Below are positions 46,427 through 55,842 of a stretch of 64,000 nt of DNA, one piece after another. This DNA is from Pseudomonas sp. R4-35-07. GTDB taxonomy: Bacteria > Pseudomonadota > Gammaproteobacteria > Pseudomonadales > Pseudomonadaceae. Below the pieces are notes generated by a model. The model searched no databases, had not been told where the DNA came from, and was given only the letters and a program-made list of their open reading frames with translations. How positions within the stretch are numbered: position 1 is the stretch's first letter; each line of letters starts with the position of its first letter. The translations under genes were made by a program, and so were the position numbers. The stretch lies in NCBI RefSeq assembly GCF_003852235.1, contig NZ_CP027732.1, positions 5,270,001-5,334,000 on the forward strand, written 5' to 3'.

Positions 46427-47401
46427 ATGGCCCACCCGTTTGAAACACTCACTCCCGACCTGGTGCTCGACGCCGTCGAAAGCATCGGCTTTCTCAGCGA
46501 CGCCCGTGTATTGGCGCTCAACAGCTACGAAAACCGCGTGTATCAGGTGGGCATCGAAGACTCCGAACCGCTGATCGCCAAGTTCTACAGGCCCCAACGC
46601 TGGACCAACGAAGCGATCCTGGAAGAACACCGTTTCACCTTCGAGCTGGCTGACTGCGAAGTACCGGTGGTCGCCCCACTGATCCACAACGGCGAAAGCC
46701 TGTTCGAGCACCAGGGTTTCCGCTTCACTCTGTTTCCACGCCGTGGCGGCCGGGCGCCGGAGCCGGGTAACCTCGATCAGCTCTATCGCCTCGGGCAATT
46801 GCTCGGGCGTTTGCATGCCGTGGGTTCCACCCGCCCGTTCGAACACCGCGAAGCGCTCGGCGTGAAGAACTTCGGTCACGACTCCCTGACCACGTTGCTC
46901 GAAGGCAACTTCATTCCCAAGAGCCTGTTGCCGGCCTACGAGTCCGTGGCCCGCGACCTGCTCAAGCGCGTGGAAGAGGTCTACAAGGCCACCCCGCACA
47001 AGAACATCCGCATGCACGGCGACTGCCACCCCGGCAACATGATGTGCCGCGACGAGATGTTCCACATCGTCGACCTGGATGACTGCCGCATGGGCCCGGC
47101 GGTGCAGGACCTGTGGATGATGCTCGCGGGTGACCGCCAGGAATGCCTGGGCCAACTGTCGGAATTGATGGACGGCTACCAGGAATTTCACGACTTCGAC
47201 CCACGGGAACTGGCTCTGATCGAACCCTTGCGCGCCCTGCGCCTGATGCACTACAGCGCCTGGCTGGCGCGACGCTGGGAAGACCCGGCATTTCCCCACA
47301 GCTTCCCGTGGTTTGGCAGCGAGCGCTATTGGGGCGACCAGGTGCTGGCGTTGCGTGAGCAGTTGTCGGCGCTCAATGAAGAACCCCTCAAACTCTTCTG
47401 A
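46427..47401 (+). CDS. srkA: stress-response serine/threonine protein kinase SrkA (YihE)
   Basis: A 324-aa aminoglycoside-phosphotransferase-fold kinase. Catalytic HGDCHPGN and the metal-binding IVDLDDC motif (about 200-225) are intact; SYENRVYQVG is the N-terminal nucleotide region. E. coli SrkA/RdoA counters MazF-type death and envelope stress. Length equals the E. coli protein's. Confidence 0.92.
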   Translation: MAHPFETLTPDLVLDAVESIGFLSDARVLALNSYENRVYQVGIEDSEPLIAKFYRPQRWTNEAILEEHRFTFELADCEVPVVAPLIHNGESLFEHQGFRFTLFPRRGGRAPEPGNLDQLYRLGQLLGRLHAVGSTRPFEHREALGVKNFGHDSLTTLLEGNFIPKSLLPAYESVARDLLKRVEEVYKATPHKNIRMHGDCHPGNMMCRDEMFHIVDLDDCRMGPAVQDLWMMLAGDRQECLGQLSELMDGYQEFHDFDPRELALIEPLRALRLMHYSAWLARRWEDPAFPHSFPWFGSERYWGDQVLALREQLSALNEEPLKLF

Positions 47402-47406
47402 CCGCT

Positions 47407-47539
47407 GATCGTTCCCACGCTCGCTGATCGTTCCCACGCTCCGCGTGGGAATGCATCGGGTGACGCTCTGCGTCACACATTCAAGAGCAGACGCAGAGCG
47501 TCCAAATCGGCATTCCCACGCGGAGCGTGGGAACGATCG
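47407..47539 (+). repeat. second REP-like family (GATCGTTCCCACGCTC...)
   Basis: GATCGTTCCCACGCTC appears twice at the left and its complement GAGCGTGGGAACGATC at the right, enclosing an inner inverted pair ACGCTCTGCGT/ACGCAGAGCGT. Intergenic between srkA and rarD; a related copy is at 55134-55234. Confidence 0.85.
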
Positions 47540-47591
47540 AAAAACCCAATTACAATCGCGCTTTGTTAGCTGCCTAAGCAAGGATTCTGCA

Positions 47592-48476
47592 ATGCACGCC
47601 GCCAACCCTCGCAAGGGGTACATCCTGGGCCTGAGTGCCTATGTCATCTGGGGTCTGTTCCCGCTCTATTTCAAAGCCATTGCCAGTGTGCCCGCCGCCG
47701 AGATCATCGTGCATCGCGTGCTGTGGTCGGCGCTGTTCGGCGGTTTGCTGTTGATGGTGTGGAAACACCCAGGCTGGTTTCGCGAGCTGCGCGACAACCC
47801 CAAACGCCTGGCGATCCTCGCCCTCAGTGGCTCACTGATCGCCGCCAACTGGCTGACCTACGTGTGGTCGGTGAACACGGGGCGCATGCTTGAAGCGAGC
47901 CTGGGTTACTACATCAACCCGCTGGTGAATGTGCTGCTCGGCATGCTCCTGCTCGGCGAACGCCTGCGTCGTCTGCAATGGGTGGCCGTGGGTTTGGCGG
48001 CGGTCGGTGTGGCGCAACAGGTGTGGCAGGTCGGCAGCTTGCCGTGGGTGTCATTGGTGTTGGCGCTGACGTTTGGCTTCTATGGCCTGATCCGCAAGCA
48101 GGCGCCGGTCAAAGCGCTGCCGGGGCTGGTGGTGGAAACCTGGATGCTGGTACCGATTGCCATCGCGTGGTTGCTGTTCAACCCGACGGCGCACAGTGCA
48201 CAACTGGCTTTCTGGAGCACCTCCGAAGCCTGGTGGCTGGTGGCGGCCGGGCCAGTCACGCTGGTCCCGCTGGTGTGTTTCAACGCCGCCGCACGGCATT
48301 TGCCCTACACCGCACTGGGCTTTCTACAGTACGTCGCGCCCACGCTGGTGCTGTTGGAAGCCGTGCTGCTGTTCGGCGAACATCTGGCGCCCAGTACGTT
48401 GATCGCCTTCGCCTTCATCTGGGCCGGCCTGGTTATCTACAGCCTGGACGCCTGGCTGACCGTGCGCAAACGCTGA
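47592..48476 (+). CDS. rarD: EamA-family permease RarD
   Basis: A 294-aa inner membrane protein with about ten TM helices and two EamA repeats. It starts MHAANPRKGYILGLSAYVIWGLFPLYFK, the conserved RarD beginning. The ATG at 47592 follows an AAGGA site. The open frame extends upstream into the repeat, which is not used. The substrate is unknown; E. coli RarD is named for chloramphenicol resistance. Confidence 0.9.
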   Translation: MHAANPRKGYILGLSAYVIWGLFPLYFKAIASVPAAEIIVHRVLWSALFGGLLLMVWKHPGWFRELRDNPKRLAILALSGSLIAANWLTYVWSVNTGRMLEASLGYYINPLVNVLLGMLLLGERLRRLQWVAVGLAAVGVAQQVWQVGSLPWVSLVLALTFGFYGLIRKQAPVKALPGLVVETWMLVPIAIAWLLFNPTAHSAQLAFWSTSEAWWLVAAGPVTLVPLVCFNAAARHLPYTALGFLQYVAPTLVLLEAVLLFGEHLAPSTLIAFAFIWAGLVIYSLDAWLTVRKR

Positions 48477-48497
48477 TCAAATAACGTACAAACCCTT

Positions 48498-48522
48498 GCA
48501 AGCCACGGCCTTCGTGGCTTGC
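48498..48522 (+). terminator. hairpin after rarD
   Basis: GCAAGCCACG-gcctt-CGTGGCTTGC, a perfect 10-bp stem 22 bp after the stop; no T run follows. Confidence 0.55.
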
Positions 48523-48539
48523 AGCGATTCACCCCAAGG

Positions 48540-48660
48540 TTATCCACAACCTGATCCCCGCCATTTGTGCACAAGCCGTTGAAACTGTTCGTTTTTTGCT
48601 CAGGCGGCAAAGAGGCCCGGTCGGCGTGGCTTGGCGACGGGTCTCTACAGGTTATCCACA
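48540..48660 (+). other. two perfect DnaA-box consensus sites
   Basis: TTATCCACA at 48540-48548 and again at 48652-48660, same orientation, 112 bp apart, in the 222-bp gap between convergent rarD and the gcvR-like gene. No replication genes are near, so not oriC; may titrate DnaA. Confidence 0.5.
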
Positions 48661-48698
48661 GGCCCATGCAAGATTTCCATGCATAACCTTGTGCATGA

Positions 48699-49211
48699 TT
48701 ATTCGTCGGCGCGCAGTTCCACCATCAGATCATCCGCCAGGGTTTCCAGGGAGGCCTGCAACGTATCCAGGGATAACGTCGACGGCACCTGCAGCAAGGC
48801 CTCGGCGTTGAACAGCGGATCGCCGCTCATCGGCGCCGGGCGCACGTCGGTGCTCAAGCGCTCCAGGTTGACGCCCTGTTGACTCAACAGCGCAGTGATC
48901 TCACGCACGATGCCCGAGCGGTCATTGCCCACCAGGGTCATCACAATCGGTTTTGAAGCCGACGCCTGCCCGGAACTGCCCTCACCCACCAGCACGCGAA
49001 TGCCGTGTGTGGATAAATCCTCCAGCGCCCCCACCAATGCCTGACGACTCTCTGCGGGAACGCTGACACGCAGAATCCCGGCAAACTGCCCGGCCATATG
49101 GGCCATGCGGCTTTCCAGCCAGTTGCCACCGTGGGCGGCAATGTTTTGCGCGATGCGCTCAACCAGGCCGGGTTTGTCGGCGGCGATAATTGTGAGTACA
49201 AGATGGTCCAT
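48699..49211 (-). CDS. GcvR-like ACT-domain regulator
   Basis: A 170-aa protein with two ACT domains (LVLTIIAADKPGLVERIAQNI at the N-terminus; IVMTLVGNDRSGIVREITALL in the second half). This is the glycine-cleavage repressor (GcvR) architecture; in E. coli GcvR binds glycine and blocks GcvA. It contains no DNA-binding domain, so it acts through a partner. No gcv genes are in the window. Confidence 0.85.
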   Translation of the reverse strand: MDHLVLTIIAADKPGLVERIAQNIAAHGGNWLESRMAHMAGQFAGILRVSVPAESRQALVGALEDLSTHGIRVLVGEGSSGQASASKPIVMTLVGNDRSGIVREITALLSQQGVNLERLSTDVRPAPMSGDPLFNAEALLQVPSTLSLDTLQASLETLADDLMVELRADE

Positions 49212-49361
49212 GGCGAAGCCCTCTGGAATTCAATCTACAAGGTGGACCCGGGAGCCCTCGAAAACAAATCGTGTACCATTTTTATATTTATCTGGAACAA
49301 TCCAATAGTTTTTTGAGAACATCCGATTCTCCGCTGTGACCGTACGACCAAAGTGGGTCGC

Positions 49362-49431
49362 TAAACGACGTATTTAGTCTAATTTTCACAACCGCAAGTC
49401 ATCATGTAGTATGCCCAACCGTGCACTACAT
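49362..49431 (+). promoter_or_regulatory. inverted repeats upstream of glcB
   Basis: ATGTAGT (49404-49410) and ACTACAT (49425-49431) form a perfect 7-bp inverted repeat with 14 bp between. Further up, CTAAA-N7-TTTAG lies at 49362-49378. Both are in the 267-bp gap before malate synthase and could be operators. Confidence 0.4.
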
Positions 49432-49478
49432 AATGAAAATCTGAAAAAGCGCATAAGCTCCGCAGAGTGAGGCAAGCA

Positions 49479-51656
49479 ATGACTGAACACGTTCAAGTCG
49501 GTGGCCTGCAGGTCGCCAAAGTCCTGTTCGACTTCGTGAACAACGAAGCCATTCCCGGTACCGGCATCACTGCCGACCAGTTCTGGGCCGGCGCCGACAA
49601 GGTCATCCACGACCTGGCCCAGAAGAACAAAGCCCTACTCGCCAAACGCGACGATTTCCAGGCGCGGATCGATACCTGGCACCAGACCCATGCCGGCCAA
49701 CCCCACGACCCGGTGGCCTACAAAGCCTTCCTGCAAGACATCGGATATCTGCTGCCAGAAGCCGCAGACTTCCAGGCCTCGACCCAAAACGTCGACGATG
49801 AAATCGCGCGCATGGCCGGCCCTCAGCTGGTGGTGCCGGTGATGAACGCCCGCTTCGCCCTCAACGCCTCGAATGCGCGCTGGGGTTCGCTGTATGACGC
49901 GCTGTATGGCACCGACGCCATCAGCGAAGCCAACGGCGCGGAAAAGGGCAAGGGCTATAACAAAGTGCGCGGCGACAAGGTCATTGCCTTCGCCCGTGCG
50001 TTCCTCGACGAAGCCGCGCCGCTCAGTGCGGGCAGCCACTTTGATTCCACCGGCTACAAGATCGTCGACGGCAAGCTGATCGTCAGCCTCAAGGGCGGCA
50101 GCAACAGCGGCCTGCGTGACGACGCGCAGTTGATCGGTTTCCAGGGCCCCGCGGCCGAGCCGATTGCGATTCTGCTCAAGCACAACGGCCTGCACTTCGA
50201 GATCCAGATCGACGCCAGCACCCCGGTCGGCCAGACCGACGCCGCCGGCGTCAAAGACGTGCTGATGGAAGCCGCACTCACCACCATCATGGACTGCGAA
50301 GACTCCGTCGCCGCCGTGGATGCCGACGACAAAGTGGTGATCTACCGCAACTGGCTCGGCCTGATGAAGGGCGACCTGGCCGAAGAAGTGGCCAAGGGCG
50401 GCAAGACCTTCACCCGCACCATGAACCCCGACCGCGTCTACACCGGCGTGGATGGCAGCGACGTGACCCTGCATGGCCGTTCGCTGCTGTTCGTGCGCAA
50501 CGTTGGCCACTTGATGACCATCGACGCGATCCTCGATAAAGACGGCAACGAAGTGCCCGAAGGCATCCTCGACGGCCTGCTCACCAGCCTGGCGGCGATC
50601 CACAGCCTCAACGGCAACAGTACGCGCAAGAACAGCCGCACCGGCTCGGTGTACATCGTCAAACCGAAGATGCACGGCCCCGAAGAAGCGGCGTTCACCA
50701 ATGAGTTGTTCGGCCGTATCGAAGACGTGCTGAACCTGCCGCGCAATACCCTCAAAGTCGGGATCATGGACGAGGAGCGGCGTACCACCGTCAACCTCAA
50801 GGCCTGCATCAAGGCGGCCAGCGAGCGTGTGGTATTTATCAACACCGGCTTCCTCGACCGCACCGGCGATGAAATCCACACCTCCATGGAAGCCGGCGCG
50901 ATGGTGCGCAAGGCCGCCATGAAAGCGGAAAAATGGATCGGCGCCTACGAGAACTGGAACGTCGATATCGGCTTGAGCACGGGCCTGCAAGGGCATGCGC
51001 AAATCGGTAAAGGCATGTGGGCGATGCCCGACCTGATGGCCGCGATGCTCGAACAGAAAATCGCGCACCCACTGGCCGGCGCCAACACCGCCTGGGTGCC
51101 CTCGCCCACCGCGGCTGCGCTGCATGCGCTGCACTATCACAAGGTTGACGTGTTCGCGCGCCAGGCCGAACTGGCCAAGCGCGAGCGCGCATCCGTGGAC
51201 GATATCCTGACTATTCCCCTGGCCAGCAACACCGATTGGTCTGACGAAGAAATCCGCAACGAACTGGACAACAATGCCCAGGGCATCCTGGGTTATGTCG
51301 TCCGTTGGATCGACCAGGGCGTCGGCTGTTCGAAAGTGCCGGACATCAACGATGTCGGCCTGATGGAAGATCGCGCTACCCTGCGTATCTCCAGCCAGCA
51401 CATCGCCAACTGGTTGCGCCACGGCATCGTCGACGAAGCCCAGGTGATGGAAAGCCTCAAGCGCATGGCGCCGGTGGTGGACCGTCAGAATGCCGGGGAT
51501 GCGTTGTACCGCCCGCTGGCGCCGGATTTCGACAGCAACATCGCGTTCCAGGCAGCGGTGGAGTTGGTGATTGAAGGGACCAAGCAACCGAACGGGTATA
51601 CCGAGCCGGTGCTGCATCGTCGGCGTCGGGAGTTCAAGGCTAAAAATGGCCTGTAA
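49479..51656 (+). CDS. glcB: malate synthase G
   Basis: A 725-aa single-chain malate synthase ([29 protein letters not shown]). The catalytic-region motif [18 protein letters not shown] and the [18 protein letters not shown] block are conserved. It condenses glyoxylate with acetyl-CoA in the glyoxylate shunt, needed on fatty acids or acetate; this fits the window's beta-oxidation genes functionally, though they are not linked. ATG at 49479 with GAGTGAGG upstream. Confidence 0.97.
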   Translation: MTEHVQVGGLQVAKVLFDFVNNEAIPGTGITADQFWAGADKVIHDLAQKNKALLAKRDDFQARIDTWHQTHAGQPHDPVAYKAFLQDIGYLLPEAADFQASTQNVDDEIARMAGPQLVVPVMNARFALNASNARWGSLYDALYGTDAISEANGAEKGKGYNKVRGDKVIAFARAFLDEAAPLSAGSHFDSTGYKIVDGKLIVSLKGGSNSGLRDDAQLIGFQGPAAEPIAILLKHNGLHFEIQIDASTPVGQTDAAGVKDVLMEAALTTIMDCEDSVAAVDADDKVVIYRNWLGLMKGDLAEEVAKGGKTFTRTMNPDRVYTGVDGSDVTLHGRSLLFVRNVGHLMTIDAILDKDGNEVPEGILDGLLTSLAAIHSLNGNSTRKNSRTGSVYIVKPKMHGPEEAAFTNELFGRIEDVLNLPRNTLKVGIMDEERRTTVNLKACIKAASERVVFINTGFLDRTGDEIHTSMEAGAMVRKAAMKAEKWIGAYENWNVDIGLSTGLQGHAQIGKGMWAMPDLMAAMLEQKIAHPLAGANTAWVPSPTAAALHALHYHKVDVFARQAELAKRERASVDDILTIPLASNTDWSDEEIRNELDNNAQGILGYVVRWIDQGVGCSKVPDINDVGLMEDRATLRISSQHIANWLRHGIVDEAQVMESLKRMAPVVDRQNAGDALYRPLAPDFDSNIAFQAAVELVIEGTKQPNGYTEPVLHRRRREFKAKNGL

Positions 51657-51663
51657 ATGAAGA

Positions 51664-51694
51664 AGCCCTGATCGGAAGATCGGGGCTTTTTTTC
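51664..51694 (+). terminator. terminator of glcB
   Basis: AGCCCTGATC-ggaa-GATCGGGGCT (51664-51687, one G-U) followed by seven T residues. Confidence 0.92.
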
Positions 51695-51721
51695 GGGTGT
51701 TGGGGTGATTGAACTGGCCTA

Positions 51722-51794
51722 ATCGGGAGCAAGCCCCCTCCCACATTTTGAATTGTGAATACTTTCAGAAGGTGGGAGGGGGCTTGCTCCCGAT
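51722..51794 (+). repeat. REPIN
   Basis: Inverted REP pair (ATCGGGAGCAAGCCCCCTCC and complement) between the glcB terminator and the response regulator's 3' end. Confidence 0.88.
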
Positions 51795-51819
51795 GGGGCC
51801 ATCACCTTCATCACAAAAC

Positions 51820-52266
51820 TCAGGAAACCATCCCCAACTCCTGCTTCACCAACTTCGCCAACTCCGCGCTATCAATCGGCTTGAGCAAAAAAGCCACCAC
51901 TCCCAACTCCATGGCATCGATCACATCCCGCGCTTCGGCGTCCCCCGACATGATGATGATCGGCAACTCCGCACGAGTCGACTCGCGCACTTTTCGGATC
52001 AGTTCCAAACCGTTGCTCGGCGCCATGCGCAGGTCGGTGATCAGTAAACCGATGGAGCTGGTGGATTTCAACAAATCCCACGCCGCCTCACCATTGTCAG
52101 CCGTCATGCAGCGAATGCCATTCAGCCCGAGGATTTCCGCCAGCAATTCACGCGCATCCTTGTCGTCGTCCACGATCAATACACGTTGGGGCGGTAAATC
52201 GGGCTCCAGCATCACGGCGCTCAGCGCCTCGCGCTCGGCATCACTCAAAATATCGTGGTCGGACAT
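51820..52266 (-). CDS. stand-alone response regulator receiver protein
   Basis: 148 aa from the ATG at 52264-52266; the frame is open to 52332. One CheY-like receiver: acidic pocket VLIVDDDKDA, phosphoacceptor Asp in LLITDLRM, conserved Thr/Ser in IIIMSGD, and Lys in FLLKPID. No output domain, so it works through protein partners. It is divergent from the DUF294 gene 247 bp away. No histidine kinase is adjacent. Confidence 0.88.
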   Translation of the reverse strand: MSDHDILSDAEREALSAVMLEPDLPPQRVLIVDDDKDARELLAEILGLNGIRCMTADNGEAAWDLLKSTSSIGLLITDLRMAPSNGLELIRKVRESTRAELPIIIMSGDAEARDVIDAMELGVVAFLLKPIDSAELAKLVKQELGMVS

Positions 52267-52512
52267 ACAGTTCTCAGCAATTCTCATCAATCTCGCAGCA
52301 CACTCGTCAGACATCTGCGGGAGGGCGAACAATGTGCACTTCGTCGGAAAGTTTGCCTAGTGGGTGTTCTACGGGCTTTGGACGATAGTCATGTAAGGTT
52401 TTTCCTTAGTTTTGCGTGGGTTTCACCAACCTAGACTTACGTCCAATGGGCACCCGCCGTGCGGCAGTCGACCATGCAGCACGATAACGACAAAAAAACT
52501 GCGGTCACTGTT

Positions 52513-54435
52513 ATGAGTAAAGCTGATGCTTTCACGCAGGCGGGTAAAACCGCCGTGTTGCAGAACATCCATGGCACTTTGCAATTCCTGCAACGCTTTC
52601 CTCCATTCAATCAGATGGAGCAGGCACACCTGGCGTTTCTGGTGGAACAGTGCCAACTGCGCTTCTATGGCCCCGGCGACAGCATCCTCAAACCGTCGGG
52701 CGGGCCGGTCGAGCATTTTTATATCGTCAAGCAGGGCCGCGTGGTCGGCGAGCGCCCGGACTCGGCAGATACCACGTTCGAAATCACCACCGGCGAGTGC
52801 TTCCCCCTCGCCGCCTTGCTCGGCGAACGCGCCACCCGCACCGAGCACAAAGCCTGCGAAGACACCTTCTGCCTGCAACTGAACAAGATGGCGTTCATCA
52901 AGCTGTTCGCCCTGTCCAGCCCGTTTCGGGATTTCGCCTTGCGCGGTGTCAGCAGCCTGCTTGATCAGGTCAACCAGCAGGTGCAGCAAAAAGCCGTGGA
53001 AACCCTCGGCACCCAATATTCCCTGAACACGCGCCTGGGTGAACTGGCCATGCGCCATCCCGTCACCTGCAGCCCGGACACCGCGCTGCGCGAAGCGGTG
53101 AGGCTGATGCACGAACAGCAGGTCGGCAGCATTGTGATTGTCGATGAGCACAAGGCGCCGCTGGGCATCTTCACCTTGCGTGACCTGCGTCAGGTGGTGG
53201 CCGACGGTACCGGTGATTTCAGTCAAGGTATCGCCGGCCATATGACTCAGGCGCCGTTTTTCTTGTCCCCGGACCACAGCGCATTCGACGCGGCGATCGC
53301 CATGACCGAGCGGCATATCGCCCATGTATGCCTGGTGCAGGACCGGCGCCTATGTGGCGTGGTATCGGAGCGCGATCTGTTTTCCCTGCAGCGCGTCGAC
53401 CTGGTGCACCTGGCGCGGACCATCCGCAACGCGTCCCGGGTGGAACAGCTGGTGGCGATCCGCGGCGAAATCGGCCAACTGGTCGAGCGCATGCTGGCCC
53501 ACGGCGCTTCGTCGACCCAGATTACTCACATCATTACCTTGCTGAACGATCACACCGTGTGCCGGGTCATCGAGCTGACCCTGGCGGAAAGAGGCGACCC
53601 CGGCGTGCCCTTCAGTTGGTTGTGCTTTGGCAGCGAAGGCCGCCGCGAACAGACGCTGTACACCGACCAGGACAACGGCATCTTGTTCGAGGCCAAAGAC
53701 GCCGTGGAGGCCGCCGACATTCGCGAGCGCCTGCTGCCCCTGGCGCAACAGATCAACCAGAGCCTGGCGCTGTGCGGCTTCAGCCTGTGCAAGGGCAATA
53801 TCATGGCCGGCAACCCGGAGCTGTGCCTATCACGGGCCGAGTGGGCGCGGCGGTTTGGCGCCTTCATCCGCGAAGCGACGCCGGAAAATCTGCTGGGGTC
53901 GAGCATCTATTTCGATTTGCGGGTGGTGTGGGGCGACGAGCAGGGCTGCGAGCAACTGCGCCAGGGCATTCTGGACCAGGTGGCGGACAACCGACTGTTC
54001 CAGCGCATGCTGGCCGAGAATGCCTTACGCCAACGCCCACCCGTGGGGCGCTTTCGCGAGTTCGTGCTGACGCGCAAAAGCGGTGAAAAGGCCACCCTTG
54101 ATCTCAAGGTGCAAGGCCTCACGCCGTTTGTGGACGGTGCGCGCCTGCTGGCCCTGGCCCACGGCGTGCATGCCAACAACACCCTGGAGCGGCTGCGCCA
54201 GTTGGTCGCCAAAGGCGTGATCGAGCCACTGGACGGCGCCGCGTATGAAGAGGCCTATCACTTCATCCAACAAACCCGCATGCAACAGCACCAGGTGCAG
54301 ACGCGGGAAAACCAACCGTATTCCAACCGCGTCGATCCGGACAGCCTCAACCACCTGGACCGCCGCATCCTGCGGGAATCCCTGCGTCAGGCCCAGCGCC
54401 TGCAAAGCAGCCTGACCTTGCGCTATCAACTGTGA
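52513..54435 (+). CDS. CAP_ED/CBS/DUF294 nucleotidyltransferase-like signalling protein
   Basis: About 640 aa from ATG 52513 (MSKADAFTQAGKTAVLQNIH); ATG 52474 is also in frame. Domain order: cyclic-nucleotide-binding-like (about 15-140), two CBS domains (about 170-290), DUF294 nucleotidyltransferase with GSEGRREQTLYTDQD (about 370-390), then a DUF294 C-terminal helical domain. The G-S...D-x-D pattern matches GlnD/KNT-type transferases. The role is unknown; it is coupled to the exonuclease by a 4-bp GTGA overlap. Confidence 0.88.
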   Translation: MSKADAFTQAGKTAVLQNIHGTLQFLQRFPPFNQMEQAHLAFLVEQCQLRFYGPGDSILKPSGGPVEHFYIVKQGRVVGERPDSADTTFEITTGECFPLAALLGERATRTEHKACEDTFCLQLNKMAFIKLFALSSPFRDFALRGVSSLLDQVNQQVQQKAVETLGTQYSLNTRLGELAMRHPVTCSPDTALREAVRLMHEQQVGSIVIVDEHKAPLGIFTLRDLRQVVADGTGDFSQGIAGHMTQAPFFLSPDHSAFDAAIAMTERHIAHVCLVQDRRLCGVVSERDLFSLQRVDLVHLARTIRNASRVEQLVAIRGEIGQLVERMLAHGASSTQITHIITLLNDHTVCRVIELTLAERGDPGVPFSWLCFGSEGRREQTLYTDQDNGILFEAKDAVEAADIRERLLPLAQQINQSLALCGFSLCKGNIMAGNPELCLSRAEWARRFGAFIREATPENLLGSSIYFDLRVVWGDEQGCEQLRQGILDQVADNRLFQRMLAENALRQRPPVGRFREFVLTRKSGEKATLDLKVQGLTPFVDGARLLALAHGVHANNTLERLRQLVAKGVIEPLDGAAYEEAYHFIQQTRMQQHQVQTRENQPYSNRVDPDSLNHLDRRILRESLRQAQRLQSSLTLRYQL

Positions 54436-55139
54436 GCCTGTTCAGTTGGCTGCGCGCGAAAAAACCCAGGCTCGACGCGGCGCAGCAGCAACGCCTGGCC
54501 GAGTTGCGCGGGCCCTCGCCGCTGGGCCATGGCACATTGCGCAGCCAGCGCTGGGTGGTGGTCGACCTGGAAACCAGCGGCCTGAACCTCAACCGTGACC
54601 AGGTGCTGTCCATCGGCGCCGTGGTGATCGAGGACGGTGCGGTGGATTTCTCGCAGATGTTCGAACGCACCCTGCAACGCACCGCCACCAAACTCAGCCC
54701 CAGCGTGTTGATCCACGGCCTCGGCCCCAGCGCCATCGCGGCCGGCAGCGACCCGGTGGACGCGCTGCTGGACTTCATGGCGTTCGTTGGCGACAGCCCG
54801 CTGCTGGCCTTCCATGCGCCGTTCGATCAACACATGCTGGGCCGGGCGCTGATGGACAGCCTGAGTTATCGCCTGACCCACCCGTTTCTCGATGTGGCCG
54901 ATATCGCCCCGCTGTTATGCCCTGAAGCGAACATCCGTGAGGCGGGGCTGGATGACTGGATCAGCCATTTCAAATTGCAGGTGGGCGAGCGCCATCACGC
55001 CAGCGCTGACGCACTGGCGACGGCGGAGCTGATGCTGATTCTGTTCAGCCGTGCGCGCCAGCAACACATCGACACGCCCCAGGCGCTGCAAGAGCGTTTG
55101 TCCCAGTGGAAGCGGCGTAAACAAGCTCCGTCTTTCTAG
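54432..55139 (+). CDS. DEDDh 3'-5' exonuclease (DnaQ-like)
   Basis: A 235-aa protein from a GTG overlapping the previous stop (GTGA). Exo I VVDLETSGL, Exo II near FHAPFDQHML and Exo III HHASADALATAEL carry the DEDDh residues. It resembles the epsilon proofreading fold but is not DnaQ itself. The DUF294 protein/exonuclease pair recurs in Pseudomonas (from memory), suggesting a joint role. The stop codon lies within a REP-like repeat. Confidence 0.88.
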   Translation: MSLFSWLRAKKPRLDAAQQQRLAELRGPSPLGHGTLRSQRWVVVDLETSGLNLNRDQVLSIGAVVIEDGAVDFSQMFERTLQRTATKLSPSVLIHGLGPSAIAAGSDPVDALLDFMAFVGDSPLLAFHAPFDQHMLGRALMDSLSYRLTHPFLDVADIAPLLCPEANIREAGLDDWISHFKLQVGERHHASADALATAELMLILFSRARQQHIDTPQALQERLSQWKRRKQAPSF

Positions 55140-55234
55140 GGGACGCGGAGCGTCCGGGGCGGCATTCCCACGCCGTCGTTCTAGGGGACGCGGAGCGTCC
55201 GGAGCGGCATTCCCACGCAGAGCGTGGGAACGAT
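55134..55234 (+). repeat. tandem copy of second REP-like family
   Basis: A unit of about 40 bp starting TTCTAGGGGACGCGGAGCGT occurs at 55134 and 55179 (period 45), followed by GAGCGTGGGAACGATC. It is related to 47407-47539. The TAG stop of the exonuclease is part of the first unit. Confidence 0.85.
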
Positions 55235-55281
55235 CTCCCGACAGACGCCAATTGCGCCCATCCCACGCCTCTGACACAATC

Positions 55282-55300
55282 GCGAATAATTCTCGTTAGT
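55282..55300 (+). promoter_or_regulatory. candidate Fur box upstream of fecI
   Basis: GCGAATAATTCTCGTTAGT matches the 19-bp Fur consensus at about 11 positions, including the central AAT...TCxTTA pattern. It is 24 bp before the sigma-factor start, as expected for an iron-repressed ECF gene. Confidence 0.55.
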
Positions 55301-55323
55301 TTAAACTTTTATTCGGTGATGCC

Positions 55324-55842
55324 TTGTCGTCGGTCCAGCCCCCACACAGTGAGCTTGTTGGCGCATTGTATCGCGACCATCGTGGCTGGCTGCTGGCCTG
55401 GCTGCGGCGCAACGTAGCCTGCCCGAGCCGCGCCGAAGACCTCAGCCAGGACACCTTCATGCGCCTGCTGGGCCGAGATGAGCTGCGCGCACCCCGCGAG
55501 CCACGCGCCTTTCTGGTGGCAATTGCCAAGGGCTTGCTGTTCGATTATTTCCGCCGCGCCGCCCTGGAACAGGCCTACCTCACCGAATTGATGCTGATCC
55601 CGGAAAGCGAACACCCTTCGCCCGAAGAACAGCACCTGATCCTTGAAGACCTCAAGGCCATCGACCGCCTGCTCGGCACACTGTCGAGCAAAGCCCGCGC
55701 CGCGTTCCTCTATAACCGCCTCGACGGCATGGCCCATGCAGAAATCGCCCAGCGCCTGGGTGTGTCGGTGCCGCGTGTGCGCCAGTACCTGGCCCAGGGC
55801 ATTCGCCAGTGCTACATCGCGCTGTATGGCGAGCCGACGTGA
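55324..55842 (+). CDS. FecI-type ECF sigma factor
   Basis: A 172-aa sigma-70 family protein. Region 2 (LYRDHRGWLLAWLRRNV...AEDLSQDTFMRLL) and region 4 (MAHAEIAQRLGVSVPRVRQYLAQG) are present. It uses a TTG start; GGTGAT precedes it. It is followed by fecR in a GTGA overlap and then by a TonB receptor, the iron-starvation cell-surface signalling layout. Confidence 0.9.
   Translation: MSSVQPPHSELVGALYRDHRGWLLAWLRRNVACPSRAEDLSQDTFMRLLGRDELRAPREPRAFLVAIAKGLLFDYFRRAALEQAYLTELMLIPESEHPSPEEQHLILEDLKAIDRLLGTLSSKARAAFLYNRLDGMAHAEIAQRLGVSVPRVRQYLAQGIRQCYIALYGEPT

Noticed and set aside
48540..48660. DnaA boxes as a replication origin
   Set aside because: Only two boxes, no AT-rich unwinding region and no dnaA/dnaN/gidA nearby.
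49635..51746. 703-codon minus-strand frame opposite glcB
   Set aside because: Shadow of malate synthase; no domain.
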